Of a DNA stretch of 64,000 nucleotides, positions 32,610 to 41,114 are shown one piece after another. The stretch is from a virus. The stretch spans positions 1-64,000 of the IMG/VR virus record IMGVR_UViG_3300044722_000002; one strand, given 5' to 3'. Below the pieces are notes generated by a model. It did no database searches. It saw only the letters and a list, made by a program, of their open reading frames with translations, and was not told where the DNA came from. The first letter of the stretch is position 1. Every line of letters begins with the position of its first letter. The position numbers and the translations under genes are program-made.

Positions 32610-32765
32610 TTAAGACACTACCGGAGCCACGATACGCCACAGGGGATCGCCGATCCATCTGGTAACATTGCGAGCGCGAGTCTTTGCAGCGTCCGCGCTA
32701 ACGTGCGTAGAGTGCCCGCGCCACGACGTGCCGTTGATCCCTCTTTCCAGCCGCCACATGTTCAC
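32610..32765 (-). CDS. Small hypothetical protein
   Basis: 51 residues from a GTG at 32765 with GGAG six bases upstream; an ATG two codons later is possible. Basic and Trp-rich (WRLERGINGTSWRGHS, WIGDPLWRIV). A longer frame upstream is only low-complexity Leu from the antisense of the Ala repeat and is rejected. Confidence 0.5.
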   Translation of the reverse strand: MNMWRLERGINGTSWRGHSTHVSADAAKTRARNVTRWIGDPLWRIVAPVVS

Positions 32766-32775
32766 TTCTTCTCCT

Positions 32776-33518
<743 letters not shown>

Positions 33519-33522
<4 letters not shown>

Positions 33523-34010
33523 TGCTGCTCTTTCTCCTTCATCAGCCAGTTGAAAATCTTCATCAGGTTTTTGCCGTCGGGAACCGTCTCGCCATTTTCA
33601 ATTCGACTTATCGACGGGGCGGACAATCCTATTTCTCGGCCGGCCCCGCGGAGGCCAAGCCGCGACATTGCCCGCCACTTGTACAGCACGTCACCTAAAT
33701 TCAAGGTAACTGGCTCAAGGCAAGGCGACGTACCGTTCCAGCTCGGCTTAAGGCTAGCAATATAAAAGTCCTCGCCGCTCTCAATGTCCGCACACGGCAT
33801 TGCGTCCCAGTAGATTCGCACCCCTGTCAAATTCTTAATCCATTGCCATCGCATGTGCGTAGCCCAGCGCACGCGCAGGTTTACCGATCGACCAACGTAT
33901 AAAACCTCCTGCTCGTCTGAAACCACAATATAAACACCAGATGAATCAGGCAGAGACGCTCTTTCCTCTGCTGGAAGAGACGGCAATTGGAACAGCTTAC
34001 ACTCGGTCAT
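33519..34010 (-). CDS. GIY-YIG nuclease fused to an XRE-type HTH
   Basis: 163 residues from the ATG at 34010, which overlaps the upstream stop. Residues about 25-90 form a GIY-YIG-like nuclease domain (SGVYIV, LYVGRSVNLRVRW). Residues about 103-160 form a helix-turn-helix (LGLRGAGREIGLSAPSISRIENG). GIY-YIG domains usually carry a different DNA-binding partner. It could be a homing endonuclease, a regulator or a repair enzyme. Confidence 0.7.
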
Positions 34011-34219
34011 TTCTTCCTCCATCTCGCGTTAGCCGCGTTGGTGGCGATTTCCTTCCGCCGTTTCTTGCTCAGCTTTTTAGCCCGCGCCGCGCCCCCCGCA
34101 CGTGCGCCATTCATTAGCCGCTCGAAACTGTCCGCAAGTTTCTCCATGCCCTTGATCGTTCGGAGCTTGGCGACATTGCGCCTCGCTCTCAACTCCGTGT
34201 CTGCTGTTTTCTTGTTCAT
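34007..34219 (-). CDS. Small basic protein
   Basis: 70 residues, very Lys/Arg/Ala-rich, with a GGAARAKKLSKKRR segment. Probably binds nucleic acid. First gene of its unit under a near-leaderless promoter; stop overlaps the GIY-YIG start (ATGA). Confidence 0.6.
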   Translation of the reverse strand: MNKKTADTELRARRNVAKLRTIKGMEKLADSFERLMNGARAGGAARAKKLSKKRRKEIATNAANARWRKK

Positions 34220-34228
34220 GGGCAGTAA

Positions 34229-34257
34229 GCATAGCTTAGAGGGTAAGCAGTGTCAAT
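34229..34257 (-). promoter_or_regulatory. Near-leaderless promoter of the small basic protein
   Basis: Minus strand: TTGACA (34252-34257), 17-base spacer, TATGCT (34229-34234), 9 bases to the ATG at 34219. Confidence 0.65.
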
Positions 34258-34259
34258 AC

Positions 34260-34715
34260 TTATTTTTCAACCAGCGGATTATTTTTATTCAGGCTGGAAT
34301 AGCGGGTAAATAAATCTCCGAGTTCGGTTGCGCCCCATTTGTGGGTATGGTTGTTTTGTTCGATTAGACGATCAATCGTGCCCTGTCCGAACCTGGCGAG
34401 CATCCACTTGTAGTACAGAACGACATTGCCTTGTGCGCCGACATTACAGCCATAACATTGTGGCCAAACCCCGGTCTCGTTAAAGAGAGTTGCGTTTAGT
34501 CGGCCTCTGATAAAATGTCCCGCCTGAAGGTCGCGCCAGAACTTTCTAACTCCACAGGTTACGCAAGTGTTCCAACCTTCAGAGTCTGCTCCGCGAGTTC
34601 GGATGAAGATTGAAAACTGAACCCATACCTTCTTTTTGGTCTGGCTAACTGAGGGTTTTTTCTTCTTGACAGACTTTGACTTGAAAGCGGTTCGCTTCAT
34701 AAAACCGCGTTTCAT
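34260..34715 (-). CDS. ninG: NinG-family recombination protein
   Basis: 151 residues. Basic N-terminus (KSKSVKKKKP), then CVTCG, LQAGHFIRGR, FNETGVWPQCYGCN and MLARFGQGTIDRL, the ordered blocks of lambda NinG/Rap-type Holliday-junction nucleases with their zinc site. Involved in phage recombination. In the replication/recombination module near the initiator. ATGA overlap with the upstream gene. Confidence 0.8.
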   Translation of the reverse strand: MKRGFMKRTAFKSKSVKKKKPSVSQTKKKVWVQFSIFIRTRGADSEGWNTCVTCGVRKFWRDLQAGHFIRGRLNATLFNETGVWPQCYGCNVGAQGNVVLYYKWMLARFGQGTIDRLIEQNNHTHKWGATELGDLFTRYSSLNKNNPLVEK

Positions 34716-34972
34716 ATCTTTACTCGGTAGTTTCTGAATTGTGGGCCAGACTTCATTTTATCGACCTTCCGCATTCGGGATCGTGGGCCACGTGCTTTAA
34801 CTTCGCTACTGATTGTCTCAAGCTGACTACCCCACGATCTTCCCGAAGTAAGTTTTCCAATACAACAGTCGCCGATTATCCCAAGACCAGGTACGTCAAC
34901 AGCCATTACGTCCTCTTCTGGTATCTTCCGTCCACAGGGAGTACCAGGTACACCAAAGCATCTAGAAACCAT
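34712..34972 (-). CDS. Small hypothetical protein
   Basis: 86 residues from the ATG at 34972; a longer frame to 35134 would overlap the upstream gene heavily. CFGVPGTPCGRKIPEEDV and ECCIGK-like Cys patterns in the first half, basic C-terminus. Function unknown. Confidence 0.5.
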   Translation of the reverse strand: MVSRCFGVPGTPCGRKIPEEDVMAVDVPGLGIIGDCCIGKLTSGRSWGSQLETISSEVKARGPRSRMRKVDKMKSGPQFRNYRVKI

Positions 34973-35201
34973 TTCGTTCTCTCCGATCTCGTGGGGTAAC
35001 AAGTTCAACCTTCTGTCCGCATTTTTTACAAACAGGAAATCCGTTAGCAAGACAATCCGCGATCTCTGAAACAGAGCAAGGGCGTTCTTTATCACAGAGA
35101 TTACACCTGAGAGTTGAGCCGTCAGGGAAAGCATGTTGGGCGATCATTTTCAGAGCGCGCCCGGCTACAGATTTGAATGATTCCGGTTGGCTATAATTCA
35201 T
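34962..35201 (-). CDS. Zinc-ribbon hypothetical protein
   Basis: 79 residues from an ATG at 35201, or up to 10 residues longer from 35225/35231. RCNLCDKERPCS and CKKCGQK form a zinc ribbon. Near the replication genes. Function unknown. Confidence 0.5.
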   Translation of the reverse strand: MNYSQPESFKSVAGRALKMIAQHAFPDGSTLRCNLCDKERPCSVSEIADCLANGFPVCKKCGQKVELVTPRDRRERNGF

Positions 35202-35505
35202 GTGAACACGTTCGCGCCGCGTCATAGCCATTTTGCTGTTTAACTATTTCGTACCCGGTGTTAAAGCATCGTTCGCAAAACCCGTGCGTGATCTGTTTAT
35301 GGCCAGAACGGTTCGACGCAGACGCGGACTCTCTAATCGCATTCAGTGCCGCGCATAGCTCGGAAGCGTCGAGTGGATAACTGGACAGCCTTGTTCGTCG
35401 AGCATGAAGATAACAATCGTTCAGCAGGATTTCAGGTACGTGGCCGTACAGGACTTCAAGCCATCCGGCAGTAGCAACTTTCAGCTCAGTGGCTGACAGT
35501 GGCAT
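35191..35505 (-). CDS. Hypothetical protein beside the initiator
   Basis: About 104 residues from an ATG at 35505; the frame is open to 35631, but that start overlaps the initiator gene by 146 bases. SATELKVATAGWLEVLYGHV and a CERCFNTG zinc-like site are visible. The position after the initiator is where helicase loaders or primase cofactors often sit, but nothing proves that here. Confidence 0.5.
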   Translation of the reverse strand: MPLSATELKVATAGWLEVLYGHVPEILLNDCYLHARRTRLSSYPLDASELCAALNAIRESASASNRSGHKQITHGFCERCFNTGYEIVKQQNGYDAARTCSHEL

Positions 35506-36391
35506 CCCAACTGGGCGTGACTTCGTGATTATTTCCGCCACCTTCGCCGCGTAGCTCTGCGATGACCTCGAAGCTCTCTCTAAGGTTTCGTTCTGACTTT
35601 GATTCAGGGTGTTCAGGGTGTCCATTTCCATTTTGCGCCCTCGCTATAAACTGTTCCACGTGTTTTACGTCCCGGCAGATAAGTTCAATGTCATCGTAAA
35701 CCGCCCCGGAGTCATTTTGCCCTTGGTGGTAAGGTGACGCCCGACAACCCGCGACCGCCAGCGTGAGATCGTCAACCGAAAACCCGTCAACAAGGCGAGC
35801 CTCAATCTTACTTAGCCGCTCCTTGCTTAATCTTGCGCTGGGGTGATTCATAACCACCTTCCACTTCTCAAACACTAAATGCGCTTTATTCTCAGAAGAA
35901 GTCTCAGTTGTAGTCTCTTGGTTAGTCTCAGTAAAGGATGCCGCCATTTTGGCGTGATCGGATGACGACAACTTGGCGCGATCCATAGCGCCAACTTGGC
36001 GTGTTCCATGCCGCCATTTTGGCGTCCTCGATGACGACAACTTGGCGTGATCCAGAACCATACGGTCAGAGAGTTTGCCTAGCTCCTCGTATTCAACTGA
36101 ATACCAGTTTTTTTGGTCTCGATCGGTGGCTGTGAATTGGTGAACGACGATGAGATTTTGATCCAGTAGGCTGCGGACTATTCTTTGCATCGTTCGGAGT
36201 GACCAAAAGGGAAATTGCTCATGCCACTCCTCATAGGTGTTGTATGTCCATCGACGCTCATCGTGTTCGTGTCTGGACTTCACTAGCCAGTAGTGGAGCT
36301 GCTGAAGGAATATTGCTTCGTTTAGCCCGATCTGTTTGGCGAGCTGGGGTAAGACCTGAAGGGGCTGTTCGTCGATAAGTAGTTTCGGCAA
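35486..36391 (-). CDS. Replication initiator protein
   Basis: 301 residues from a TTG with GGAG upstream. Residues 1-100 form a winged-helix domain (ILPQLAKQIGLNEAIFLQQLHYWL, WSLRTMQRIVRSL), typical of phage replisome organisers. A Ser/Arg-rich linker (115-150) is encoded by the iteron block. The C-terminal part (LVFEKWKVVMNHP...SKIEARLVDGFSVDDLTLAV) resembles the DnaD/DnaB-like end that contacts helicase. With iterons inside the gene, it parallels lambda O. Confidence 0.8.
   Translation of the reverse strand: MPKLLIDEQPLQVLPQLAKQIGLNEAIFLQQLHYWLVKSRHEHDERRWTYNTYEEWHEQFPFWSLRTMQRIVRSLLDQNLIVVHQFTATDRDQKNWYSVEYEELGKLSDRMVLDHAKLSSSRTPKWRHGTRQVGAMDRAKLSSSDHAKMAASFTETNQETTTETSSENKAHLVFEKWKVVMNHPSARLSKERLSKIEARLVDGFSVDDLTLAVAGCRASPYHQGQNDSGAVYDDIELICRDVKHVEQFIARAQNGNGHPEHPESKSERNLRESFEVIAELRGEGGGNNHEVTPSWDATVSH
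35941..36050 (-). repeat. Five iterons, likely replication origin
   Basis: TTGGCG cores on the plus strand at 35949, 35973, 35996, 36019 and 36042, spaced 23-24 bases (about two helical turns). Copies read ATTTTGGCGTGATC, ACTTGGCGCGATCC, ACTTGGCGTGTTCC, ATTTTGGCGTCCTC and ACTTGGCGTGATCC. They lie inside the initiator gene, as in lambda, where the O protein binds iterons in its own gene. No experimental evidence. Confidence 0.7.
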
Positions 36392-36412
36392 TAGGTGTGC
36401 TCCTACGAAAAA

Positions 36413-36505
36413 GCGACTAACAGAATCGCGTCACGTCTTTTGCCCGCCTTCTCTTGGACCCGAGTAGTCAAGATAAGCTGACGCAAACGCGACTCTGTTA
36501 GTCGC
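36413..36505. repeat. 19-base inverted repeat upstream of the initiator
   Basis: GCGACTAACAGAATCGCGT at 36413-36431 and its inverse at 36487-36505 differ at one base. They flank a 55-base segment of the 256-base gap between the initiator and the SSB-like gene. Dimeric operators or a large hairpin are both possible. The gap holds no gene. Confidence 0.6.
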
Positions 36506-36610
36506 ACTCGGAATGGAATAACCGGGGCAAATCGGTGTTTCTCAAAAGCTCAGAACTAAGCTACAGAGAAGTTATCAAAGAACCGTTTCGGAATCAATGA
36601 AAAAGTTTGG

Positions 36611-36633
36611 GGGCACCCTCCCAGCAGGTGCCC
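36611..36633 (-). terminator. Hairpin after the SSB-like gene
   Basis: GGGCACC (36611-36617) pairs with GGTGCCC (36627-36633), 9-base loop. On the minus strand the stem is followed by CCAAACTTTTT, a weak T tract. It lies 15 bases past the SSB-like stop, so it may end that transcript. Confidence 0.5.
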
Positions 36634-36647
36634 TTCCTTCCAAAAAG

Positions 36648-37259
36648 TCAGAACGGGATTTCGTTATCGTCATCGGAGAAATCGGACTTAGTGTCCGGCT
36701 GTCCGTAGTTGCCGTCGGCGATGTCGGGGTACTCCTCCGACTTTTCGATAATCTTCTTGATCCCGTCGCTTAGTTGGTTGAATTTGTCCTCATCATACTC
36801 GTCCAGCCAAAAAGCTGACGACGGGTTTATTTGTTCCGGGCATTGTGTGTTCTTAGGTAGACCCATGACGCCCGCAATCTTTGTTTTTCCGTTTTCCCCG
36901 CCCACGATTGTCAGCATACAGGGTTTACTGAGGATGCTTTCGAGATCAAACCGGCGAAGTTCATCGTCGGTGAAAACCCTCCCACGCCACGACTCAAGGT
37001 CTTTTCGCAGGTTAGCCTTTTCTCCCAGCGAATTCGTGTAGAACCTGCTCGTGGTAATCGGTACTTGTTTACCTTCGATTTCGATGGTCTCCTCGGGCAG
37101 TTCCCATGAAATCAATACCTGGCTTCGGCGTGTTGGTTGCCCTTTGTACTCTCCGTGCTGTGTTCCTAGGTCCGTGATTCGGAAGCAGCGCGCAAGGTGT
37201 GTTCCGGTTGGTGCTGGCGTAAAAGAACCGCCTCCACTGTCACTAGCGTAACGTCCCAT
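36648..37259 (-). CDS. Single-stranded DNA-binding-like protein
   Basis: 203 residues from the ATG at 37259, which has GGAG 10 bases upstream; an ATG three codons earlier is too close to that site. An OB-like beta-rich core (residues 15-120) is followed by a disordered acidic tail ending DDDNEIPF, the classic SSB C-terminal tip for partner binding. Adjacent to the RecB/Cas4-like nuclease, so it is probably the phage SSB for replication or recombination. Confidence 0.75.
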   Translation of the reverse strand: MGRYASDSGGGSFTPAPTGTHLARCFRITDLGTQHGEYKGQPTRRSQVLISWELPEETIEIEGKQVPITTSRFYTNSLGEKANLRKDLESWRGRVFTDDELRRFDLESILSKPCMLTIVGGENGKTKIAGVMGLPKNTQCPEQINPSSAFWLDEYDEDKFNQLSDGIKKIIEKSEEYPDIADGNYGQPDTKSDFSDDDNEIPF

Positions 37260-37286
37260 GATATTCATTCTCCTTCTTCTACTGGT

Positions 37287-38066
37287 TTATGTGATTTTTA
37301 CTTCACCCGCGCCTAGTTTTAGGCAGGGGGATCGGAAATCGCAATATTGACAGGGCCAGCGAGTAATTGCGGGGTTGTCAAGGATTTTCCCTTGGTATTC
37401 TCGATCCGGTATCCGGCCCTCACTCACCGTCTCGACAATCTGTTTCAGTCTGGCGATCTCCGCTTGAATCTCCGTCTCCCATTGTTCGATCTTAAATCTC
37501 CATTCCCAGGTTACGACTTCGTCTTTCGTCGCGGTCTTTCTCGCGTAGACGATAGCCAGGTACTCAGCGTCAAGACCCTTAGCGGAGATTCCTACCTGTA
37601 AGATATGCTCTATCTTCGGCCCTTCGCCAACTTGATCTTTCTTGTTCCATTGACCGTTACTCTTGAGCTTTGCCCCGGTAGCTAGCTTGAACCCAAAATC
37701 GCTTGTCGTTTTGATTTCACAGCAGACTTTTTTGGAATCTTCCGCTAGGTAACTCAGATCAGCTCGACATGTGATAAAATCTCCGATTACTCCGTTGACC
37801 TCAGCCTTCGCTCCGGGCACCTTTACTAGCAGGGCGGTTTGAATTAGATCGTGAACCGCGTTCCCGATGTGGAAATTGAATAGCGAGTCTCCGGTCAGCG
37901 GTGCCCCTTCAAGGCCCGTAATTCTGAAAGCGATAGCACGGGCACATCCACCGGCAGAAGAAGCGTTAGCGTGCAGTTTCCCCTCAAGTAAGGACGGCGG
38001 CCGGGTTCGCTTCGTCCGCTCAGACTCAAGATACTCGAATACGATTTTTTCTACGGTTGGCAACAT
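37287..38066 (-). CDS. RecB/Cas4-like PD-(D/E)XK nuclease
   Basis: 259 residues. Core: H66-containing FNFHIGNAVHD, D103 in CRADLSYL, ExK in CEIKTT (117-119). One Cys at 41 (GGCAR) and a C-terminal CQYCDFRSPC cluster form the 4-Cys Fe-S pattern of Cas4/AddB-type exonucleases. It follows the SSB-like gene closely, a pairing found in phage recombination modules. Single-strand exonuclease activity is expected from the family. Confidence 0.8.
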   Translation of the reverse strand: MLPTVEKIVFEYLESERTKRTRPPSLLEGKLHANASSAGGCARAIAFRITGLEGAPLTGDSLFNFHIGNAVHDLIQTALLVKVPGAKAEVNGVIGDFITCRADLSYLAEDSKKVCCEIKTTSDFGFKLATGAKLKSNGQWNKKDQVGEGPKIEHILQVGISAKGLDAEYLAIVYARKTATKDEVVTWEWRFKIEQWETEIQAEIARLKQIVETVSEGRIPDREYQGKILDNPAITRWPCQYCDFRSPCLKLGAGEVKIT

Positions 38067-38092
38067 AGGACTATCCTTATCAAAAGCTGGGT

Positions 38093-38299
38093 TTATAAAT
38101 TGTTATCTTCTCTCCACGGTAGTCCGTTACGCTTCGCCCATTCTTGAATGAATAGAAGCAGGGATTGATCCCCAAAGTGGTTTGCGTAGTTGTAAATCGC
38201 TCTTTCAAGATCAGCGGAGATTGCGGCATTCAGTCGAATCCCCTCTTCTACGTCTCCGACATAGGCCTCGAAATCAAAATCCGGGAGTTCTGTGTCCAT
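38093..38299 (-). CDS. Small acidic helical protein
   Basis: 68 residues. Overlaps the upstream gene by 26 bases. Acidic N-terminus, then a helix and aromatic patch (FIQEWAKRNGLPW). Function unknown. Confidence 0.5.
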   Translation of the reverse strand: MDTELPDFDFEAYVGDVEEGIRLNAAISADLERAIYNYANHFGDQSLLLFIQEWAKRNGLPWREDNNL

Positions 38300-38645
38300 G
38301 CCTTACCCCTTCTGTCCCAACCCGAGCACCCTCATCGATCCATTTAAGGCGCGACTGGTGAACCGTAAGCAGCGATTCAATAGCGCGAATTCTTTCCTTT
38401 GCGGAGTCGCGTATGCTCTCGGCGATTCGCGCTTCCCTCATGTACTTCTGACACGCTAGCGTAGCTTCGGCTTCTCTGACTTTTTGGGTTCCTTCTGCGC
38501 GAAGTAAGGACTTGGACCACTCAACATCATAGTCGGTTCGAGCGTCAGCCGCGACTCGACACAGGCCTTCAAAGTCTTGGGTTAGATCGTCCAGATTGGT
38601 GGCCAGCCGGACGAGTTCTTTTTCAATTTGAATTAAGTCGCTCAT
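38274..38645 (-). CDS. Hypothetical coiled-coil protein
   Basis: 123 residues, mostly a long coiled coil (residues about 5-100), then a loose C-terminus (RTPGF). In the recombination/replication operon upstream of the nuclease. Function unknown. Confidence 0.55.
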   Translation of the reverse strand: MSDLIQIEKELVRLATNLDDLTQDFEGLCRVAADARTDYDVEWSKSLLRAEGTQKVREAEATLACQKYMREARIAESIRDSAKERIRAIESLLTVHQSRLKWIDEGARVGTEGVRHGHRTPGF

Positions 38646-38663
38646 GGTTTTTGTGACTGGCGT

Positions 38664-38885
38664 TTAGCTTCCAGTGCCGCAAAGCAAATTGCAGTCGGCA
38701 ACGATAAATCGGTAGCATGTCCCGCCGTTCTCAAAAAGAAGATCGTCGCTTCCGTATGGCGTCCATCCCATTAGACGCGCAACCGCCGCGTTGAACTCTC
38801 TCCACCCCAAGACCGCTCGTCCGTCCGCTTCGGCGGCTAGTTCCCCTTCAAGGTTCGCTAGTGAGTTCTGTGTTTCATTTTCCAT
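38664..38885 (-). CDS. Small hypothetical protein
   Basis: 73 residues. Helical start (NSLANLEGELAAEADGRAVLGW), then a short beta segment with Cys. Shares a base with the stop of the next upstream gene. Unknown. Confidence 0.5.
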   Translation of the reverse strand: MENETQNSLANLEGELAAEADGRAVLGWREFNAAVARLMGWTPYGSDDLLFENGGTCYRFIVADCNLLCGTGS

Positions 38886-39202
38886 TAACTCTTCTCCTGA
38901 ATCTCTCGCCTTACAGCTTCAATCGCAGCAACCGCCGCATCTTCCATGTCTGCTTCGGGAGACTCGTCGTACTCCCTGCGTATTAACTGCGCCGTGTTTC
39001 TATGCGACTCTTCCCAGCGGTGGCAGGTATCGACCACGTTCGCCGTGCAGTCTTTCTGGGCGGCAGCTAGCGCGGACTCACAATCAGCCAGCTTTGGGCG
39101 CAGAGTGTTCAGTTGTAATTCGCAGCCTCTTAGCCGCTCAATTTCCGCGTCCTTGTAAGCGACAGCTAACAGTAGATCGTCATAATCACGTTCTCTATTC
39201 AT
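38885..39202 (-). CDS. Hypothetical coiled-coil protein
   Basis: About 105 residues from the ATG at 39202, which overlaps the TAG of the membrane gene above; an ATG two codons earlier is possible. Helical throughout with coiled-coil segments. Unknown function. Confidence 0.55.
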   Translation of the reverse strand: MNRERDYDDLLLAVAYKDAEIERLRGCELQLNTLRPKLADCESALAAAQKDCTANVVDTCHRWEESHRNTAQLIRREYDESPEADMEDAAVAAIEAVRREIQEKS

Positions 39203-39365
39203 GGTCAATCCTTTCCGCGATCAATAACGCCGCTCCCCAAATTGAGAAAAACAATATCCATGCTCCTGACACGGCGGCACCCTCGTATTGGTGTAAGACG
39301 GCGAAACGCGTAAAGATTGCTAGCATTAGCGTCGCCATAAGGAAAAAAATCAGGGAATTACGCAT
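39195..39365 (-). CDS. Small two-helix membrane protein
   Basis: 56 residues, GAAGG upstream of the ATG at 39365. Two membrane helices (SLIFFLMATLMLAIFT and GAWILFFSIWGAALLIA) joined by a short loop with EG. Its stop overlaps the next start. Size and topology would suit a holin or antiholin, but the place, far from the plus-strand island, does not help. Confidence 0.55.
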   Translation of the reverse strand: MRNSLIFFLMATLMLAIFTRFAVLHQYEGAAVSGAWILFFSIWGAALLIAERIDHE

Positions 39366-39406
39366 CCTTCACCTTCCTTTCAAGTATTCGCCTTGAGTTC
39401 GTCGTT

Positions 39407-39742
39407 TTATAGGGCCTCGTAGCCATCGTGCTGAATAGATAGAGCGTCATCAAACCTGACTGAATTATCAAAACACCATTCCTTGATCACCTTGCGTTGT
39501 CTAGCAGTCGGACGCTTCTCGCAAATCCATGTTTGCGTTGGCGCATGAAGCCGAATCCAGCCAAGCGATTCTAAGTATTCGTAGCCGTATTCTGATTCGC
39601 TGCGGTGGAAATCTTCGTACTTCCCGATCTCTTTCAAAATGTCAAACGCTTCGCTTTCGTGGTTGGGCCAGCACTCTCTTATTTCGCCGCCAGGGGAAAG
39701 CCAGCACTGGCGCAACTGCCGGAAGTCAATATCGGCATTCAT
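39407..39742 (-). CDS. Hypothetical protein
   Basis: 111 residues. Segments CWLSPGGEIREC, LESLGWIRLH and QRKVIKEWCFDN recur in small phage proteins of unknown function. No metal-site pattern. Good ribosome site (AAGGAAGG) upstream. Confidence 0.6.
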   Translation of the reverse strand: MNADIDFRQLRQCWLSPGGEIRECWPNHESEAFDILKEIGKYEDFHRSESEYGYEYLESLGWIRLHAPTQTWICEKRPTARQRKVIKEWCFDNSVRFDDALSIQHDGYEAL

Positions 39743-39827
39743 GCTTCAACCTTCCTTTCAATCCAGATTTAGACCGCCCGGCTGTTGAGTTGAAGGCCGC
39801 GTCGAAACGCCTCACCGGACGTGTGTA

Positions 39828-40271
39828 TCATTTTTTCCTTTCAATCCACGCATCAATCAACGCTTCAATCTCTCCACCCAACTCCTCTGCCGCCGCATCC
39901 CACTCAGCGTTACTCAGTGTGGGCCAGAGGGGTGATTCGCGAATACGGGAGTAGGCAAAGTCCGTGGCGGCACTCTGGACGCGCCTGAACCACTGTTGTT
40001 GCATGGTTTCCAGTTGTCGCAAAAACATCTGTTCGCGTCGATCATGGATAGTGTTCTTCATTTTGCCTCCACGGTTTCGTCTTTCAGGTTCAACGCAATA
40101 ACGTCCCCCGCTTCGTGGGTACAGTGCCCGCGCGTCAACCTCGCCGTACTCGCCGTCCATCGTTACCACCCGCGCGGTTCCGAGCACGACGTTATGGGAC
40201 AGACACCGCACTTTCAGCGGCTGTCCGGTTGTATTAGCGATCCACCAGTCACGATTTGTTATGTTTGCCAT
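39828..40271 (-). CDS. Hypothetical two-part protein
   Basis: 147 residues from the ATG at 40271 with GGAAGG upstream; a longer frame overlaps the next gene. The first 55 residues are beta-rich (VRCLSHNVVLGTARVVTM); the rest is a charged helical segment. Function unknown. Confidence 0.5.
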   Translation of the reverse strand: MANITNRDWWIANTTGQPLKVRCLSHNVVLGTARVVTMDGEYGEVDARALYPRSGGRYCVEPERRNRGGKMKNTIHDRREQMFLRQLETMQQQWFRRVQSAATDFAYSRIRESPLWPTLSNAEWDAAAEELGGEIEALIDAWIERKK

Positions 40272-40404
40272 TGCCATCCTTCCGTCTTTTGATATCCCAG
40301 TAAGGCGAATTACAGCTTGCGCAGGTGCGCGGTTTCTCGGTTGCGCGCGGCCACCATTTATGACCACAGCGGAGACAGAGTAGCTGTTTAAGAGTTTCAG
40401 CCAT
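40249..40404 (-). CDS. Small zinc-ribbon protein (paralogue 1)
   Basis: 51 residues from the ATG at 40404, which shares its A with the TAA of the gene above. CLRCGHKWWPR and CASCNSPYW form the zinc ribbon. Closely related to the protein at 44782-44973; both begin with TLKQLLCLRCG. Probably a duplicated small nucleic-acid- or protein-binding factor. Confidence 0.65.
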   Translation of the reverse strand: MAETLKQLLCLRCGHKWWPRATEKPRTCASCNSPYWDIKRRKDGNGKHNKS

Positions 40405-40499
40405 TATCTTAGCCTCTTGATTATTCGCATGATCGCGGAACCAAAGAAGATTACAGCAGCGGTCCCAACGTCGTTGGTGTTGAAGGTTTCTGTAGTCAT
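40404..40499 (-). CDS. 31-residue membrane peptide
   Basis: 31 residues, starting with an ATGA overlap and ending with a TAATG overlap, so it is framed by coupled genes on both sides. One hydrophobic helix (TAAVIFFGSAIMRII). Small size, but overlap on both ends is good support. Unknown function. Confidence 0.5.
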   Translation of the reverse strand: MTTETFNTNDVGTAAVIFFGSAIMRIIKRLR

Positions 40500-40792
40500 G
40501 GTTTTGGCAGCGCCCTTTCTCCCGCAGTTTCAGGACTGTTTGCAACACAGTCCGTAGCGGAGGACGCCATAAGGTCAGCAGCAATTCGCTCAAGCGTGCC
40601 GTTAATTATTGTCGCCCAAAGTGCACAAGCATTTCGCCAATGTTCCGGCACTTCCTTCTCGTTGGCAATCTCACGAAGCCAACGCGCAGCGTCCTCTAGT
40701 CGAGGTTTGGCGCGAGCTGTTGCGATAGACAGCGCTTGGGTAATTTCGCACTCGCCAGCGCATGAGTCGCAGTAATGGATTCCTTCTGACAT
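40496..40792 (-). CDS. Hypothetical helical protein with Cys motif
   Basis: 98 residues. CDSCAGEC near the start, then helices. Start shares a base with the upstream stop (TAATG-type junction). Unknown function. Confidence 0.55.
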   Translation of the reverse strand: MSEGIHYCDSCAGECEITQALSIATARAKPRLEDAARWLREIANEKEVPEHWRNACALWATIINGTLERIAADLMASSATDCVANSPETAGERALPKP

Positions 40793-41037
40793 TACGCGGT
40801 AACCTCGATTCGCGGTAGCGGCTCGTAAGTGTAGAAGCAGTCGCCAGACTGATTGGCGTACCAGAACTGATCATCAACTTGGGTGAGAAACCAGACCGGA
40901 GCCTGCTCGCTACCTACTTGTCCATCGCGGTAGGTTGTCGCAGTATCAAGAGAATCAGGCTTGCAGGAAAAAATAGCGTTCATACCCAGTCGTTGCATTG
41001 GACTCATTTCGACTGTGCCGTGTTTTTGGTTTGTCAT
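40792..41037 (-). CDS. Hypothetical protein, first gene after a leaderless promoter
   Basis: 81 residues from the ATG at 41037; a start six codons earlier lies upstream of the predicted RNA start and is rejected. Aromatic centre (VWFLTQVDDQFWYANQSGD). Begins an operon of small genes running to 39.2 kb or beyond. Unknown function. Confidence 0.55.
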   Translation of the reverse strand: MTNQKHGTVEMSPMQRLGMNAIFSCKPDSLDTATTYRDGQVGSEQAPVWFLTQVDDQFWYANQSGDCFYTYEPLPRIEVTA

Positions 41038-41046
41038 AATGAAATC

Positions 41047-41075
41047 AAGATACACTAACTATATCGCCTTGTCAA
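41047..41075 (-). promoter_or_regulatory. Near-leaderless promoter with shared spacer element
   Basis: Minus strand: TTGACA (41070-41075), 17-base spacer containing CGATATAGTT, TATCTT (41047-41052), 9 bases to the ATG at 41037. The spacer element recurs at the same place in the promoter at 46606-46634, so it may be an operator. Confidence 0.65.
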
Positions 41076-41114
41076 CAGGGTAGGCAAATATAATTTAGCC
41101 TAACCGGAAACTGA

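Noticed and set aside
35941-36050. CRISPR-like repeat array
   Set aside because: Repeats are short, degenerate, spaced 23-24 bases without true spacers, and lie within a coding gene. They fit iterons.
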